A stretch of DNA of 64,000 nt. It comes from Lewinellaceae bacterium (lineage in GTDB: Bacteria; Bacteroidota; Bacteroidia; Chitinophagales; Saprospiraceae). A model generated the notes under the pieces. That model did no database searches, was not told where the DNA came from, and worked only from the letters and a program-made list of their open reading frames with translations. Both the position numbers and the translations under genes were made by a program. Location of the stretch: positions 1 to 64,000 of the forward strand of contig JADJYW010000016.1 of NCBI GenBank assembly GCA_016719605.1, given 5' to 3'. This document shows, piece after piece, positions 1-9,493 of this stretch (the stretch's first letter is position 1; each line of letters starts with the position of its first letter).

Positions 1-1448
1 GCGTATTCATTTTTTCCTCGAAGGGCACACCGTCGTCTTCCACGTCTTCGGCGCCCACGTAGCGGCCGGGCGTGAGCACATAGTTGTTTGCCCGTACCTC
101 GTCGAGCGTGGCGGCATGGCAAAACCCTTTTATCGCCTCGAAGGCGCCGCCGGGAGTGCGCCACTGGTGGTAGGTGGCGGCTATTTTTTCGATGTCTTCC
201 GTCGTCAGTTCGCGGTGGCGGCGGTTGCGCATCTGGCCCATTTTCCGGGCGTCAATGAAAAGGATTTCATTGCGTCTGTCCCGGAAAGCCCCACCCCGGC
301 CCCCCCACAGGAGGGGAGACCACTGCGCGGTCGCGGGCCAGAAACCACAGGCAGGCAGGTATCATGTTGTAAAACAGTTGGGAGGGCAGGGCCACCATAC
401 AATCCACCAGTCCGGCTTCGATCAGGTTGCGGCGGATGTCGCCCTCGCCGCCCGAATTGGAGGTCATGGAGCCGTTGGCCAGCACGATGCCCGCTGTGCC
501 CGTCGGCGCGAGGTGGTGGATGAAATGTTGGAGCCAAGCATAGTTGGCGTTGCCGGTGGGCGGGGCGCCGTATTGCCAGCGGTCGTCGTTGCGCAGGTGC
601 TCGCCGCCCCAGTCGCTGATGTTGAAGGGCGGATTGGCTATGATATAATCGGCTTTCAGCGTGGGGTGTTTGTCCTGGTGGAAGGTGTCGCCCAACTGGA
701 TATTGGCTTCGATGCCCCGGATGGCGAGGTTCATTTTGCAGAGGCGCAGGGTGGTGGGGTTGCTCTCCTGGCCGTACACGCTGAGGTCGTCGAGGCGGCC
801 GTTGTGGCTTTCGATGAATTTTTCCGACTGCACGAACATACCCCCGGAGCCGCAGCAGCCGTCGTAGATGCGGCCCCGGTACGGTTCCAGCATTTCCACC
901 AGCAGGCGCACAATACTTTCCGGGGTGTAGAATTGGCCGCCTTTTTTGCCTTCGGCATCGGCAAACTGGCCGAGGAAGTATTCGTACACCCGGCCGAGCA
1001 GGTCCTTTGCCGTGTGTCCGGGTTGGTTGAACCCGATGTTGGAGATCAGGTCCACGAGTTCGCCGAGGCGGGTTTTGTCGAGGTCGGGTCGGGCGTAGTC
1101 TTTGGGCAGTACGCCCTTGAGGGAGGCATTGTCCCGTTCGATAGCGTCCATTGCCGCGTCAATCATTTTACCGATTTCGGGTTGTTTGGCGTTGCGCCGG
1201 ATGTTGGGCCAGCGGGCGTCGGCGGGCACCCAGAACACGTTGTCGCCGAGGTATTCGTCGCGGTCTTCCGGGTCGTAGCCGTCGGCGGCGCGGTCGGCCA
1301 GCCATTGGTGCTTGGCCTCGAAGGTGTCGGAAATGTATTTCAGGAAAATGAGCCCCAGTACGACGTGCTTGTATTCGGCAGCGTCCATGTTGGAGCGGAG
1401 TTTGTCGGCGGCGGCCCAGAGGGTGCGTTCGAGGTCTTGGTCGGCCAT
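1..1448 (-). CDS. hsdM: Type I restriction-modification system DNA methylase subunit (M), frame-broken, partial at window edge
   Basis: M subunit of a type I restriction-modification system: with HsdS it transfers a methyl group from S-adenosylmethionine to adenine in the recognition site. Seen: helical HsdM N-domain (residues ~10-150), GQFYTPESIVRLLVEML (~171-187), SAM loop YDGCCGSGGMF (~195-205; usual form DPxCGSGG), and catalytic NPPF (~272-275) of N6-adenine methylases. ATG at 1448 lies 44 nt after a TACATTTG box. The first frame stops at 267, but another frame carries on to the window edge with the conserved tail (RRNEILFIDARKMGQM and onward). The two join if the run of seven C at 300-306 (plus strand) is read as six. 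The bases around it (about 289-331) are a GC-rich repeat inserted in a loop of the protein. hsdS and hsdR are not visible and may lie left of the window. Confidence 0.92.
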
Positions 1449-1491
1449 TTATTGGAAGTGGTGTAGCGTTTGTCTGCAAATTTGGTGTCTG

Positions 1492-1499
1492 CAAATGTA
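1492..1499 (-). promoter_or_regulatory. TAnnTTTG promoter box for hsdM
   Basis: Exact TACATTTG on the minus strand, 44 nt upstream of the hsdM ATG. This is the -7 element recognised by the Bacteroidota primary sigma factor. Confidence 0.55.
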
Positions 1500-1562
1500 T
1501 TTGAATTTGCGCGCTATACAGGCAGCGACCGGCATCGTTTTCGCCGGGCCCACCACACAACA

Positions 1563-1599
1563 AAAAATCCCCCGCAAGCAACTGCTGCGGGGGATTTTT
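1563..1599 (-). terminator. Terminator after rpsA
   Basis: Perfect 14-bp inverted repeat (AAAAATCCCCCGCA / TGCGGGGGATTTTT) with a 9-nt loop, flanked by A/T runs, 26 nt past the rpsA stop codon. The symmetric A/T tails would let it work on both strands. Confidence 0.85.
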
Positions 1600-1624
1600 A
1601 TATTCCGTCAAGCCTTTTTTCAGG

Positions 1625-3804
1625 CTATTTCGCTTCTTCGTTCTCGTCGAACTGTACTTTCAACTGAGCCAGTGCAGCCAGATCGCCGAGGGTTTCTTTC
1701 TCGACTTTTTTCTGTACGTCGGCTACGGCCGATTTCGTTTCGCCTTCTTCTTTGGCGCGTTCTGCTTTCACGGCAGATTCGGCCTTGTACTTCAGGTCCT
1801 CCACATAGCGGGTATGCGATACCAGAATGCGGCGGTCTTCTTTGTTGAATTCGATGACTTTCACCGTGAGGGTTTCGCCGGGTTCCACCACCTGGCCGTC
1901 TTCCTTGCGGATGTGTTTGGCCGGAGCAAAGGCTTCCAGATCGTGCGGCAACTGGAACGTGGCTCCTTTGTCGTCGCGCTTCAGCACCGTAGCCTCGTGG
2001 TAGGAGCCGATGGGGAAAACAGATTCGAAGGCATCCCAGGGGTTGTCTTCCGTCTGTTTGTGGCCAAGGCTGATCTGGCGTTTTTCCCGATCAACGTCCA
2101 GTACGGCTACCTCAATGGATTCACCCATTTTGGTAAACTCGCTGGGGTGCGCGTAGCGCTTGGTCCAGCTCAGGTCGCTGATGTGTACCATGCCACCCAC
2201 GCCTTCGCTCAGTTCGACGAAGATACCGTAGTTGGTCATGTTTTTTACCGTGCCGGTGTGGCGGCTTCCTACCGGGAATTGGCTGTCAATATCGCTCCAG
2301 GGATCGGCGGTGAGTTGCTTGATCGAGAGGGACATCTTGCGGTCGCCGCGGTCAATGGTTACCACGCGCGCCTCTACATCCTGGCCCATGGTGAAGTATT
2401 CCTTGGCGTTCACGCTCTGGTTCCCCCAGCTGATTTCGCTGATGTGGATGAGGCCTTCTACACCCGGCATGATTTCCACAAATGCACCGTAGTCTTCGAT
2501 ATTGACGACCCGGCCTTTGATAATGGCACCTTCGGTAATGTCGGCAGCCAGTACTTCCCACGGGTGTGGGGTGAGTTGCTTGAGGCCAAGGCTGATGCGT
2601 TTTTTGTTCTCATCGAAGTCCAGCACCACCACGTTGATGCGCTGGTTGAGTTGCAGTACTTCGCTCGGGTGACCGATGCGGCCCCAGCTAATATCTGTGA
2701 TGTACAGCAGGCCGTCCACGCCGCCAAGGTCGAGGAATGCCCCGAAGTCGGTGATGTTTTTGACGATACCTTCCAGCACCTGACCTTTTTCGAGGCTGGC
2801 GAGGATGTGCTCGCGCTGCTCGGCGAGGTCGCTTTCGATGAGCGCTTTGTGGCTGACCACGGCATTTTTGATCTGCTCATTGATCTTGACCACTTTGAAT
2901 TCCATCAACTTGCCTACGTACTGATCGTAGTCAATGACCGGCTTGATGTCAATTTGCGAACCGGGCAGGAAGGTTTCCAGTCCGTTGCAATCAACGATCA
3001 AGCCGCCTTTGGTTTTGCTGATAACCGTACCGCTGATGATCGTACCGTTTTTGAACGAATCAACAATACCTTCCCAGGCGCGGAGAATCTTGGCTTTTTG
3101 CGCGAAAGTCCGAGTTGGCCCTGGCTGTCTTCCTGGCTTTCCACATACACTTCCACCTCGTCGCCTTTTTTGATGTCCGGCGTGTCGCGGAATTCGTTCA
3201 GGGAAATCAGGCCGTCGCTTTTGTAGTTGATGTCCAGCACCACGTCGCCGCTGGTGATGGCACTGACCCGTCCCCGGATGATTTCATTTTCGGCAACACG
3301 GCTCAATGTAGCGCCGTACTGCTCGAGGAGTTGGGAGCGGTCGCTGTCGGAGTACGCAATTGCGCCGCGCTTGTCCATTTTCCAGTTGAAATCGTCATGG
3401 GCGCCACCGACAATCACCGGCTCTGCGAGCGGCAATTCGATGTCTTCTTCTTCCTCATCCATAACCACCTCTTCGGGAGTTTCCACAGCAGCGGGTGCGG
3501 CGGCCACGGCTTCGGTAACGTCGGCAATGGCTGCTTCTGCCACGGCTTCGATTTCCGGCTCGGCTACCTCCGCCATTTCCGGCTCGGCTGTTTCTGCTAC
3601 GGCTTCGATCACCGGCTCGGCTATTTCTTCCACCAGAGTGGTTTCAACTTCCGGCTCCTCCACAGCAGCCACCACTTCGGGGGCGGTTTCTGCTTCTGCC
3701 TGGGGTTCTTCTGCCGCAGCCACTACTTCGGGAGTAGCTTCCTCGGCAGGTGTTGGAGTTTCTTCCTGTTCCAGGATAACTTCTTTTTCGTCGTCGAGTA
3801 TCAT
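1625..3804 (-). CDS. rpsA: 30S ribosomal protein S1 with acidic N-terminal extension (one-base frame break)
   Basis: S1 binds mRNA on the small ribosomal subunit, which matters in Bacteroidota, where Shine-Dalgarno sequences are scarce. Six S1 (OB-fold) repeats can be read, e.g. GRVSAITSGDVVLDINYKSD, GIVKNITDFGAFLDLGG and GRVVNIEDYGAFVEIMPG. They follow a roughly 150-residue Ala/Glu/Val-rich acidic N-terminus with degenerate EVVAAxEEP and EPEIEAVAE units. The gene appears as two frames, 3804-2998 and 3001-1625. The break is near 3092-3099, where the coding strand reads CGCAAAAAGCCAAG; one additional G gives an uninterrupted 726-residue protein (2180 + 1 nt). Because S1 is essential, a sequencing deletion is more likely than a real mutation. 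A TACCTTCG box at 3946-3939 is the probable promoter; the terminator is at 1599-1563. Confidence 0.93.
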
Positions 3805-3938
3805 AATTGAAAACGGTTGATTTTGAGGTTTTTAAACTGTTTATTGACTTGCCGGCCACACTTCGGGACGTGGCCGTTGCCCCTTGTTTTTTCGGCAGGT
3901 ACAGAAAACAAAATTTGCCCCTACCGCAAAAGCGGGCG

Positions 3939-3946
3939 CGAAGGTA
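3939..3946 (-). promoter_or_regulatory. Promoter box for rpsA (TACCTTCG)
   Basis: TACCTTCG on the minus strand, 135 nt upstream of the rpsA start, one base away from TAnnTTTG. The same TTCG variant precedes the barrel-protein gene (12770) and the Crp gene (51085). The long leader would leave room for translational control. The rest of 3805-4101 shows no gene. Confidence 0.4.
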
Positions 3947-4101
3947 GCACCATTTCCTGGATAAAAAACGGTGGGGATTTGAAACGAATAAAATTCGCGC
4001 TTGGGGGGGCGGGGTCGAACACGCCCTGAAAATCCGTGCCACCAGCCCCCAAACCGAAACCCCAAACCGTCGTTACTTTGCCGCCAAAAATCAACCTTGC
4101 C

Positions 4102-4545
4102 ATGATCAAATTGCTCATTGCCGACGAATCACATACCGCCGAAGTATCCGCCTTGCTCGCAGGGCTTTTTGAAGATGTGGAGCATACCCTCGAATTTGAG
4201 GACATCGCCGAAATTTTTGCCGAAATGGATGCCGATGACCACCATTCTACGCTGTTGGCCATCAATGCCGACGACGAAGCCATCGGCGTCATCACCATTG
4301 TGGAATCGCTGTCGCTGTCGGCAGGCGGGCGGTACGGGGTCATCAACGAATTATATGTGACGCCGGAATACCGCTCGGAAGGTGTGGGCAAAATGCTGCT
4401 CGATTTCGCCAAGGAAATTGGCGAGCAGCGCGGCTGGACGAGAATCGAACTGACGACCCCGGGCGACGAGTTCGACAAAACCCTGCGCTTTTACGAACGC
4501 GAGGGTTTCTGGAAAATCGGACCTCGCTACAAGTTTATATTGTAG
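4102..4545 (+). CDS. GNAT family N-acetyltransferase
   Basis: 147-residue acetyl-CoA-dependent N-acetyltransferase; substrate unknown. Seen: the core beta strands ending in GVINELYVTPEYRSEGVGKMLL, which holds the acetyl-CoA pyrophosphate loop (motif A, YRSEGVGKML), and a C-terminal strand FYEREGFWKIGPRYKFIL typical of the fold. The ATG at 4102 is preferred to an in-frame GTG at 4036, because the GTG would add a low-complexity PPAPKPKP leader and would lie upstream of a promoter-like TTACTTTG (4073-4080). Its stop is 17 nt from the end of the convergent RND gene. No neighbour suggests its target. Confidence 0.85.
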   Translation: MIKLLIADESHTAEVSALLAGLFEDVEHTLEFEDIAEIFAEMDADDHHSTLLAINADDEAIGVITIVESLSLSAGGRYGVINELYVTPEYRSEGVGKMLLDFAKEIGEQRGWTRIELTTPGDEFDKTLRFYEREGFWKIGPRYKFIL

Positions 4546-4562
4546 CCGGGTTACAGGGTAAC

Positions 4563-7500
4563 CTACGCGCCCGCATCCTCCTCCGTTTCCAGCGTTTCCG
4601 GCAAACCCTTCTTTTTTCCGCTCAGGTAACTGTACATGGCCGGAATGACAAACAGGGTCAGGATAAGTGAAAACATCAAACCGCCCACCACGACCATGCC
4701 CAGCGGGATACGCGAGGTGGCCGCAGCCCCGAGCGCCAGAGCGATGGGCAATGCACCGAGCACGGTGGCTAAGGTGGTCATCAGAATGGGACGCAAACGC
4801 CCTTGCGCAGCCTGGATCACCGCCTCCATTTTGGTGGCCACGGTTCCGGCCCGCATTTTTTGGTTGGCAAATTCCACAATCAGGATCCCGTTTTTGGTCA
4901 CCAGACCAATGAGCATGATCATACCGATCTGGCTGAAGATATTGAGCGTGTGCCCCGTGATGGCCAGGGTAAGGTATGCCCCGGCAATAGCCAGCGGCAC
5001 GGTGAACATGATGATGAACGGATCGCGGAAGCTCTCGAACTGGGCGGCGAGGATCAGATAAATCAGGCCCAGCGCCAGCAAAAACGCGAACGCGGTGTTG
5101 CCGCTGCTCTCCCGGAAATCGCGGGAAGCCCCGCTGAGATCGGTCGTAAATGTTTCGTCAAGGGTTTGGGCGGCAATGGCTTCCATGCCCGCAATGCCTT
5201 CTCCGAGGGTTTTGCCGGGAGCCAGAATGGCGCTCACCGTGGCCGACTTGTAGCGGTTGTAGTGGTACAGCATCGGCGGGCTGCTGGTTTCCACAAAACG
5301 CACCAGATTGTCCAACTGGATCAGTTGGCCGGCATTGTTTCGGACGTACAAACTGGCGAGGTCCAGGGGTTCGTCGCGATTTTCGCGATCCACTTGCCCG
5401 ATCACCTGGTACTGCTTGCCGCTCATCAGGAAATAGCCGAAGCGGCGCCCGGAGAGGGCCAGTTGCACGATTTGGCTGATTTCCAGCACGCTCACGCCAA
5501 GTTCGGCGGCTTTGAGTCGGTCAATTTCAATTTGAAGTTCGGGTTTGTTGAACTTCAAGTCCACGTTCACATTGGCAAAGGTCGGGTCCTGGCCTGCTGC
5601 TTCGAGGAAGCGGGGAAGCGCCTCTTCGAGTTTTTTGAAGTCCAGATTCTGGATGACAAATTGCACCGGAAGCGACAAACTGGCGCCGAAACCCGTAGAG
5701 ATCGTTTGTTCCTGATTGGGCAATACGCGTGCCTCGGTGAAGCCGCGGGTCATGCCCAGCAGTTGTTCATAAATTTGTGCCTGGCTGCGCTCGCGGTACT
5801 GGGGGTCTACCAGACCCAGACTGATGAAGCCCGCGTTGCCGCCGCTCACGCGGCCTCCGCCGGTGATGCCAAAAATCATTTGATACTCCGGTACCGAGTC
5901 CATAACCTGATCCACCAGCCGGTAGATGATATTTTCCGTGACATCAAAATCGGTGCCCTCGGGCGCAACCACCACCGCCCGGATGCTGCTGCGGTCTTCG
6001 AGTGGCGCCAGTTCGGTTTTCAGGGTTCCCTGCAAAAACCAGATAGCGCCAAAACAACCCACGATGATGAGCAGGCTCACCCAGCGAAACCGCATAAAAG
6101 CCCGCAATGCCCGTCCGTATACCTGGTCCATACCCTGAAAAAACGGCTCGGTGGCGCGATAAAACCACCCGTGATCGTGCGGGTTTTTCTGGCTGAGTTT
6201 CACGTTGAGCACCGGCGTAAGGGTGAGCGACACAAACGCCGAGATCAGTACAGCGCCGGCCACAACAATGCCAAACTCCCGAAACAACCGCCCGGTGAAC
6301 CCCTGCAGGAAAATAACCGGTACGAACACGACCGCCAACGTGATGGAGGTGGAAATGACGGCGAAGAAAATCTCGCGCGTACCTTCCTGGGCGGCCTTCC
6401 ACTTGTCCATGCCCTGTTCTATTTTTTTGTAGATATTTTCCGTCACCACAATCCCGTCGTCCACCACCAGGCCGGTAGCCAAAACAATGGCCAGCAGGGT
6501 AAGTACATTGATGGAAAATCCGAAAATGTACATGATGAAAAATGCCCCGACGAGGCAAACGGGAATGTCAATCAGGGGGCGCAGGGCGATGATCCAGTTT
6601 CGGAAAAACAGGTAAATAATGAGGATCACCAGCGACACGGCGATGGCCAGGGTCTCCTGTACCTCCAGAATGGCCCGGCGTACAAAGCGCGATTTGTCCA
6701 GTCCCACTTCCGTCACCATATCGGGCGGGAGGTCGCGTTTGATCTGCGCATAGCGCCGTTCAAATTCGTCGGCGATCTCGATCATATTGGCTCCGGGCTG
6801 GGGGATAAGGGCCATGGACACGTTGGACACGTTGTTGCGCCGGGCGCCGAAGTCTTCGTTTTCGGGGCCGAGTACGGCCTCGCCGAGGTCGCGGAAGCGA
6901 ATGGTGGCGCCGCTTTGGCCGGGCGGAGCCTGCCGGACGATCATGTTATTAAAATCGTCTTCTGTTTCTAAGCGGCCAAAGGTTTTTACGGTCAGTTCGG
7001 TAGCGTCGCCGCGAAGTTTGCCGGCAGGCAAATCCACGTTCTCGCGGTTGAGCGCACTCTGGATATCCTGAATAGTCAGCCCGTGCGCGGCGAGTTTGAC
7101 GGGGTCAATCCACAGGCGCATGGCCGGGCGTTTGTCGCCGAAAATACGCACCTCGCTCACTCCGGGTATGGTTTGCAGTTTTTCTGCCAGCACGTTGGTT
7201 GCATAGTCCGACAGTTCCATCACGCTGCGCGTGCTGCTCTGGATGGGGATAAACATGATCGGATCGCTGTTGGCGTCGGCCTTGCTCACCACGGGCGGCG
7301 CATCAATATCTTGCGGCAAACCGCGCTGCGCCTGGGCCACCTTGTCGCGCACATCGTTGGCCGCGCGTTCCAGGTCTGCCCCGAGGTCAAATTCGACCGT
7401 GATGGTGCTGCTGCCGAGCGCCGACTGCGACGAGATAGACCGGATACCGGCGATGCTGTTCACCGCCTTTTCCAGCGGTTCGGTGATCTGGCTCTCCACC

Positions 7501-7673
7501 ACCTCGGCGCTGGCCCCTGTGTAGGAGGTGCGTACGCTGATGGTAGGCGGGTCAATGGCCGGATACTCGCGTACACCAAGATAGGTGTACCCGATAGCGC
7601 CGAAAACGACGATCAGAATACTCATCACGGTGGCCAATACGGGGCGGCGGAGGGAAAGGTCGGACAGGTTCAT
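4563..7673 (-). CDS. RND-type multidrug efflux permease (AcrB/MexB-like, HAE1)
   Basis: 1036-residue inner-membrane proton antiporter of the hydrophobe/amphiphile efflux family. Seen: N-terminal transmembrane start LSLRRPVLATVMSILIVVFG, the porter domain motif GASAEVVESQITEPLEKAV, the paired TM4 aspartates of the proton relay in ATGLVVDDGIVVTENIY (about residue 405), duplicated halves with a second 12-TM block (FLLALGLIYLILAAQFESF), and a charged C-terminus. Length is normal for the family. An RND pump needs a periplasmic adaptor and an outer-membrane channel; neither is next to it in this window, so the partners are presumably encoded elsewhere. A GACCTTTG box at 7709-7702, one base off consensus, could be the promoter. 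Confidence 0.93.
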   Translation of the reverse strand: MNLSDLSLRRPVLATVMSILIVVFGAIGYTYLGVREYPAIDPPTISVRTSYTGASAEVVESQITEPLEKAVNSIAGIRSISSQSALGSSTITVEFDLGADLERAANDVRDKVAQAQRGLPQDIDAPPVVSKADANSDPIMFIPIQSSTRSVMELSDYATNVLAEKLQTIPGVSEVRIFGDKRPAMRLWIDPVKLAAHGLTIQDIQSALNRENVDLPAGKLRGDATELTVKTFGRLETEDDFNNMIVRQAPPGQSGATIRFRDLGEAVLGPENEDFGARRNNVSNVSMALIPQPGANMIEIADEFERRYAQIKRDLPPDMVTEVGLDKSRFVRRAILEVQETLAIAVSLVILIIYLFFRNWIIALRPLIDIPVCLVGAFFIMYIFGFSINVLTLLAIVLATGLVVDDGIVVTENIYKKIEQGMDKWKAAQEGTREIFFAVISTSITLAVVFVPVIFLQGFTGRLFREFGIVVAGAVLISAFVSLTLTPVLNVKLSQKNPHDHGWFYRATEPFFQGMDQVYGRALRAFMRFRWVSLLIIVGCFGAIWFLQGTLKTELAPLEDRSSIRAVVVAPEGTDFDVTENIIYRLVDQVMDSVPEYQMIFGITGGGRVSGGNAGFISLGLVDPQYRERSQAQIYEQLLGMTRGFTEARVLPNQEQTISTGFGASLSLPVQFVIQNLDFKKLEEALPRFLEAAGQDPTFANVNVDLKFNKPELQIEIDRLKAAELGVSVLEISQIVQLALSGRRFGYFLMSGKQYQVIGQVDRENRDEPLDLASLYVRNNAGQLIQLDNLVRFVETSSPPMLYHYNRYKSATVSAILAPGKTLGEGIAGMEAIAAQTLDETFTTDLSGASRDFRESSGNTAFAFLLALGLIYLILAAQFESFRDPFIIMFTVPLAIAGAYLTLAITGHTLNIFSQIGMIMLIGLVTKNGILIVEFANQKMRAGTVATKMEAVIQAAQGRLRPILMTTLATVLGALPIALALGAAATSRIPLGMVVVGGLMFSLILTLFVIPAMYSYLSGKKKGLPETLETEEDAGA

Positions 7674-7701
7674 GCAGTACAGTTCAACGGTTTGAGTCGC
7701 T

Positions 7702-7709
7702 CAAAGGTC
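7702..7709 (-). promoter_or_regulatory. Possible promoter box for the RND permease
   Basis: GACCTTTG on the minus strand, 29 nt before the ATG; one mismatch to TAnnTTTG (G for T at the first position). Confidence 0.3.
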
Positions 7710-7813
7710 GTTTTTTCCAAATGAAAGCAGCGAAACAAACAGCAAAGTGGTTGGTTTCGGACGCCCCGCACGATTTGCGAATACGGAATGGATGGCTTCG
7801 TACAGAATATGCC

Positions 7814-7821
7814 TACTTTTG
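7814..7821 (+). promoter_or_regulatory. TAnnTTTG promoter box (TACTTTTG)
   Basis: Exact TACTTTTG, 29 nt upstream of the ATG at 7851; it supports that start codon. Confidence 0.55.
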
Positions 7822-7850
7822 GAGGATTATCGGTATAAAATAACAAAACT

Positions 7851-9251
7851 ATGCGCGACGAACGACCATTCAGTAAGGTTTTGCGCCCTGTTGTGTTTCC
7901 GGGCAAGCCGTTTTTCAAAAGATACATTTTTCTTTTTTGCATAGCCCTGGGATTTTTTTCGCCGACCCTGCGCGCTCAGATTTTGTACGGCATCACATAC
8001 GGCGGCAATTTGGTCCGGATAGATCCAAACACTTGCGAAATATGTCCGATCGGCACCTTGCAGGGCGCCGGTGGCAACCTGAACGACATTGTCGTGCTGC
8101 CCGATGGCAACATACTGGGCATGGCAGGCGGTGGTGGAACTGGCCTCTATTTGTACGAACCCGGCAATCCCGGCCCTGTTTGGGCCTCCCCAGTACGCAC
8201 CTTGGGAGGGGTACTCGCACCCAACGGACTCGTGTATCTATCCACACTTGATCCCAACATCGGGTTGAGCGTTTTTGACCCGGCTACCAATACAGTCACC
8301 TTCCTCGGCCCCTGGCCGGCGGGCGTTGGCGTAACCGAACTTTTCTTCGAAAATGGCATCCTGTATGGGGTCGGGTTTAATAACGGCCCTCCTGTAACGG
8401 CGCAAATCATACAAATCAACATAGCCGACCCCAGCCAATCGGTTATTGTAATCCAGAATGTTCCGATGAACATAGCCGGCGGAGGCCTCACAAACGGGGT
8501 TTACAACACCAATAACATCAACTTGAAAACCCTGAGCCAGTATGATCCGGCGACCAACACCAACACGGTACTCTGCGACTTTTCGGATATGAATCTGTAT
8601 CCGTTTCTGAACCAGGGCATCCGGGGCCTGACGGACCTGCCGCCCGGCGTGGATCCGCTTCCGTGCCCTTGCGAAACAGATGCCGGAACGATAAGCAACT
8701 GGCTGCAAACGATTTGTATCCCGAACGACGCCCTTGTTTTTCACAACGGGGATGAGTTCCTCGAAAGTGACGATTTGCTCCAGTATATTCTGTTCACCGA
8801 CCTGACCGATACACTCGGCAGCATCGTCGCGACCAGCAACACGCCTGTTTTTCTATACGACCCGGTCATCATGCAGCCTGGCGTGACCTACTATGTGGCA
8901 GCCATCGCTGGCAACGACCTCAATGGGAACGTGGACCTCGACGACCCCTGTCTCCATATTTCCAACACGGCACAAGTCATCTGGACCGGCCCGCCCGCCG
9001 TCACTTTTACGGCAGGCAACCCCGACCTCTGCATCGGCGGATGCCTAACTTTGAATGTGGCGTTGACAGGGGTAGCGCCATTTTCGCTGAACGGCAACCT
9101 GATTTCCAGTGGAGTTGTGATTGGAACATTCTCCGAAAACTACAATGCCAATACCGGGACACTTGTCGTGTGCGCACCCCCGGGAACGCCGCTGGGCGCC
9201 ATCCAGGTGCAAGCCACCGCGCTGACCGATGCGGCTTGTACTTGCGACTAA
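7851..9251 (+). CDS. Secreted protein of unknown function, truncated at its 3' end by a MITE-like element
   Basis: 466 residues with a signal-anchor-like hydrophobic stretch (YIFLFCIALGFFSPTLRAQ) ending in a probable cleavage site. The first half (ILYGITYGGNLVRIDPNTC; IVVLPDGNILGMAGGGGTG) resembles beta-propeller-like domains at the front of large Saprospiraceae surface proteins. Residues ~270-375 (LLQYILFTDLTDT ... VTYYVAAIAGNDLNG) are homologous to a domain in the giant adhesin (FILHEG ... TYYISAAAGNN, encoded near 28.3-28.5 kb). The protein ends abruptly in ALTDAACTCD with no sorting domain, although such proteins normally carry a C-terminal CHU_C or type IX tail. Its stop codon (9249-9251) lies inside the left inverted repeat of the element at 9248-9461, so it is most likely the surviving N-terminal part of a longer gene. 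Confidence 0.7.
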   Translation: MRDERPFSKVLRPVVFPGKPFFKRYIFLFCIALGFFSPTLRAQILYGITYGGNLVRIDPNTCEICPIGTLQGAGGNLNDIVVLPDGNILGMAGGGGTGLYLYEPGNPGPVWASPVRTLGGVLAPNGLVYLSTLDPNIGLSVFDPATNTVTFLGPWPAGVGVTELFFENGILYGVGFNNGPPVTAQIIQINIADPSQSVIVIQNVPMNIAGGGLTNGVYNTNNINLKTLSQYDPATNTNTVLCDFSDMNLYPFLNQGIRGLTDLPPGVDPLPCPCETDAGTISNWLQTICIPNDALVFHNGDEFLESDDLLQYILFTDLTDTLGSIVATSNTPVFLYDPVIMQPGVTYYVAAIAGNDLNGNVDLDDPCLHISNTAQVIWTGPPAVTFTAGNPDLCIGGCLTLNVALTGVAPFSLNGNLISSGVVIGTFSENYNANTGTLVVCAPPGTPLGAIQVQATALTDAACTCD

Positions 9252-9461
9252 GAGGCTATTTGAAGAGGCTGTCTCGTAAGTCCGCACCGTATTGCGCAGC
9301 TGACAGGCGAATTCATTTTTAGACAGGATTTACAAGATTTACAGGATTTTCGGCGACGGAGTCGCCTCATTTATCCTGTAAATCTTGTAAATCCTGTCTA
9401 AAAAAAATCAATGCCGGTCAAAGCCATGCTTTTGAGACAGCCTCTTCAAATAACCTCTTAG
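9248..9461. mobile_element. MITE-like element with ~27-bp terminal inverted repeats
   Basis: 214 bp without coding capacity. The ends match as inverted repeats over about 27 bp with one mismatch (left CTAAGAGGCTATTTGAAGAG..., right the reverse complement of CTAAGAGGTTATTTGAAGAG...), both running on into GGCTGTCTC. The inside is a second long inverted repeat (GACAGGATTTACAAGATTTA and its complement) around GGCGACGGAGTCGCC, so the whole could fold into one hairpin. No clear target duplication was seen. Ends reading GAGGCTGTCTC resemble insertion-sequence ends, but the family cannot be assigned from the sequence alone. Confidence 0.65.
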
Positions 9462-9493
9462 GAACGTACCTTCACCGGAAAATAAACACGTCC

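Noticed and set aside
174..1466. Long plus-strand frame (430 codons) opposite hsdM
   Set aside because: Antisense shadow of hsdM caused by high GC; its translation has no domain character, while the minus frame carries all HsdM motifs.
3090..3100. Programmed frameshift in rpsA
   Set aside because: No slippery heptamer with a downstream structure recognised, and no known case for S1; the sequence-error reading explains several genes at once.
4036..4101. GTG start of the GNAT gene at 4036
   Set aside because: Adds proline/lysine-rich low-complexity residues and lies upstream of a promoter-like box.
4803..6971. 722-codon plus-strand frame opposite the RND permease
   Set aside because: Antisense to a well conserved membrane protein; His/Gln-rich random-looking product.
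9248..9461. Complete insertion sequence
   Set aside because: Only 214 bp and no transposase frame; kept as a MITE-like element.
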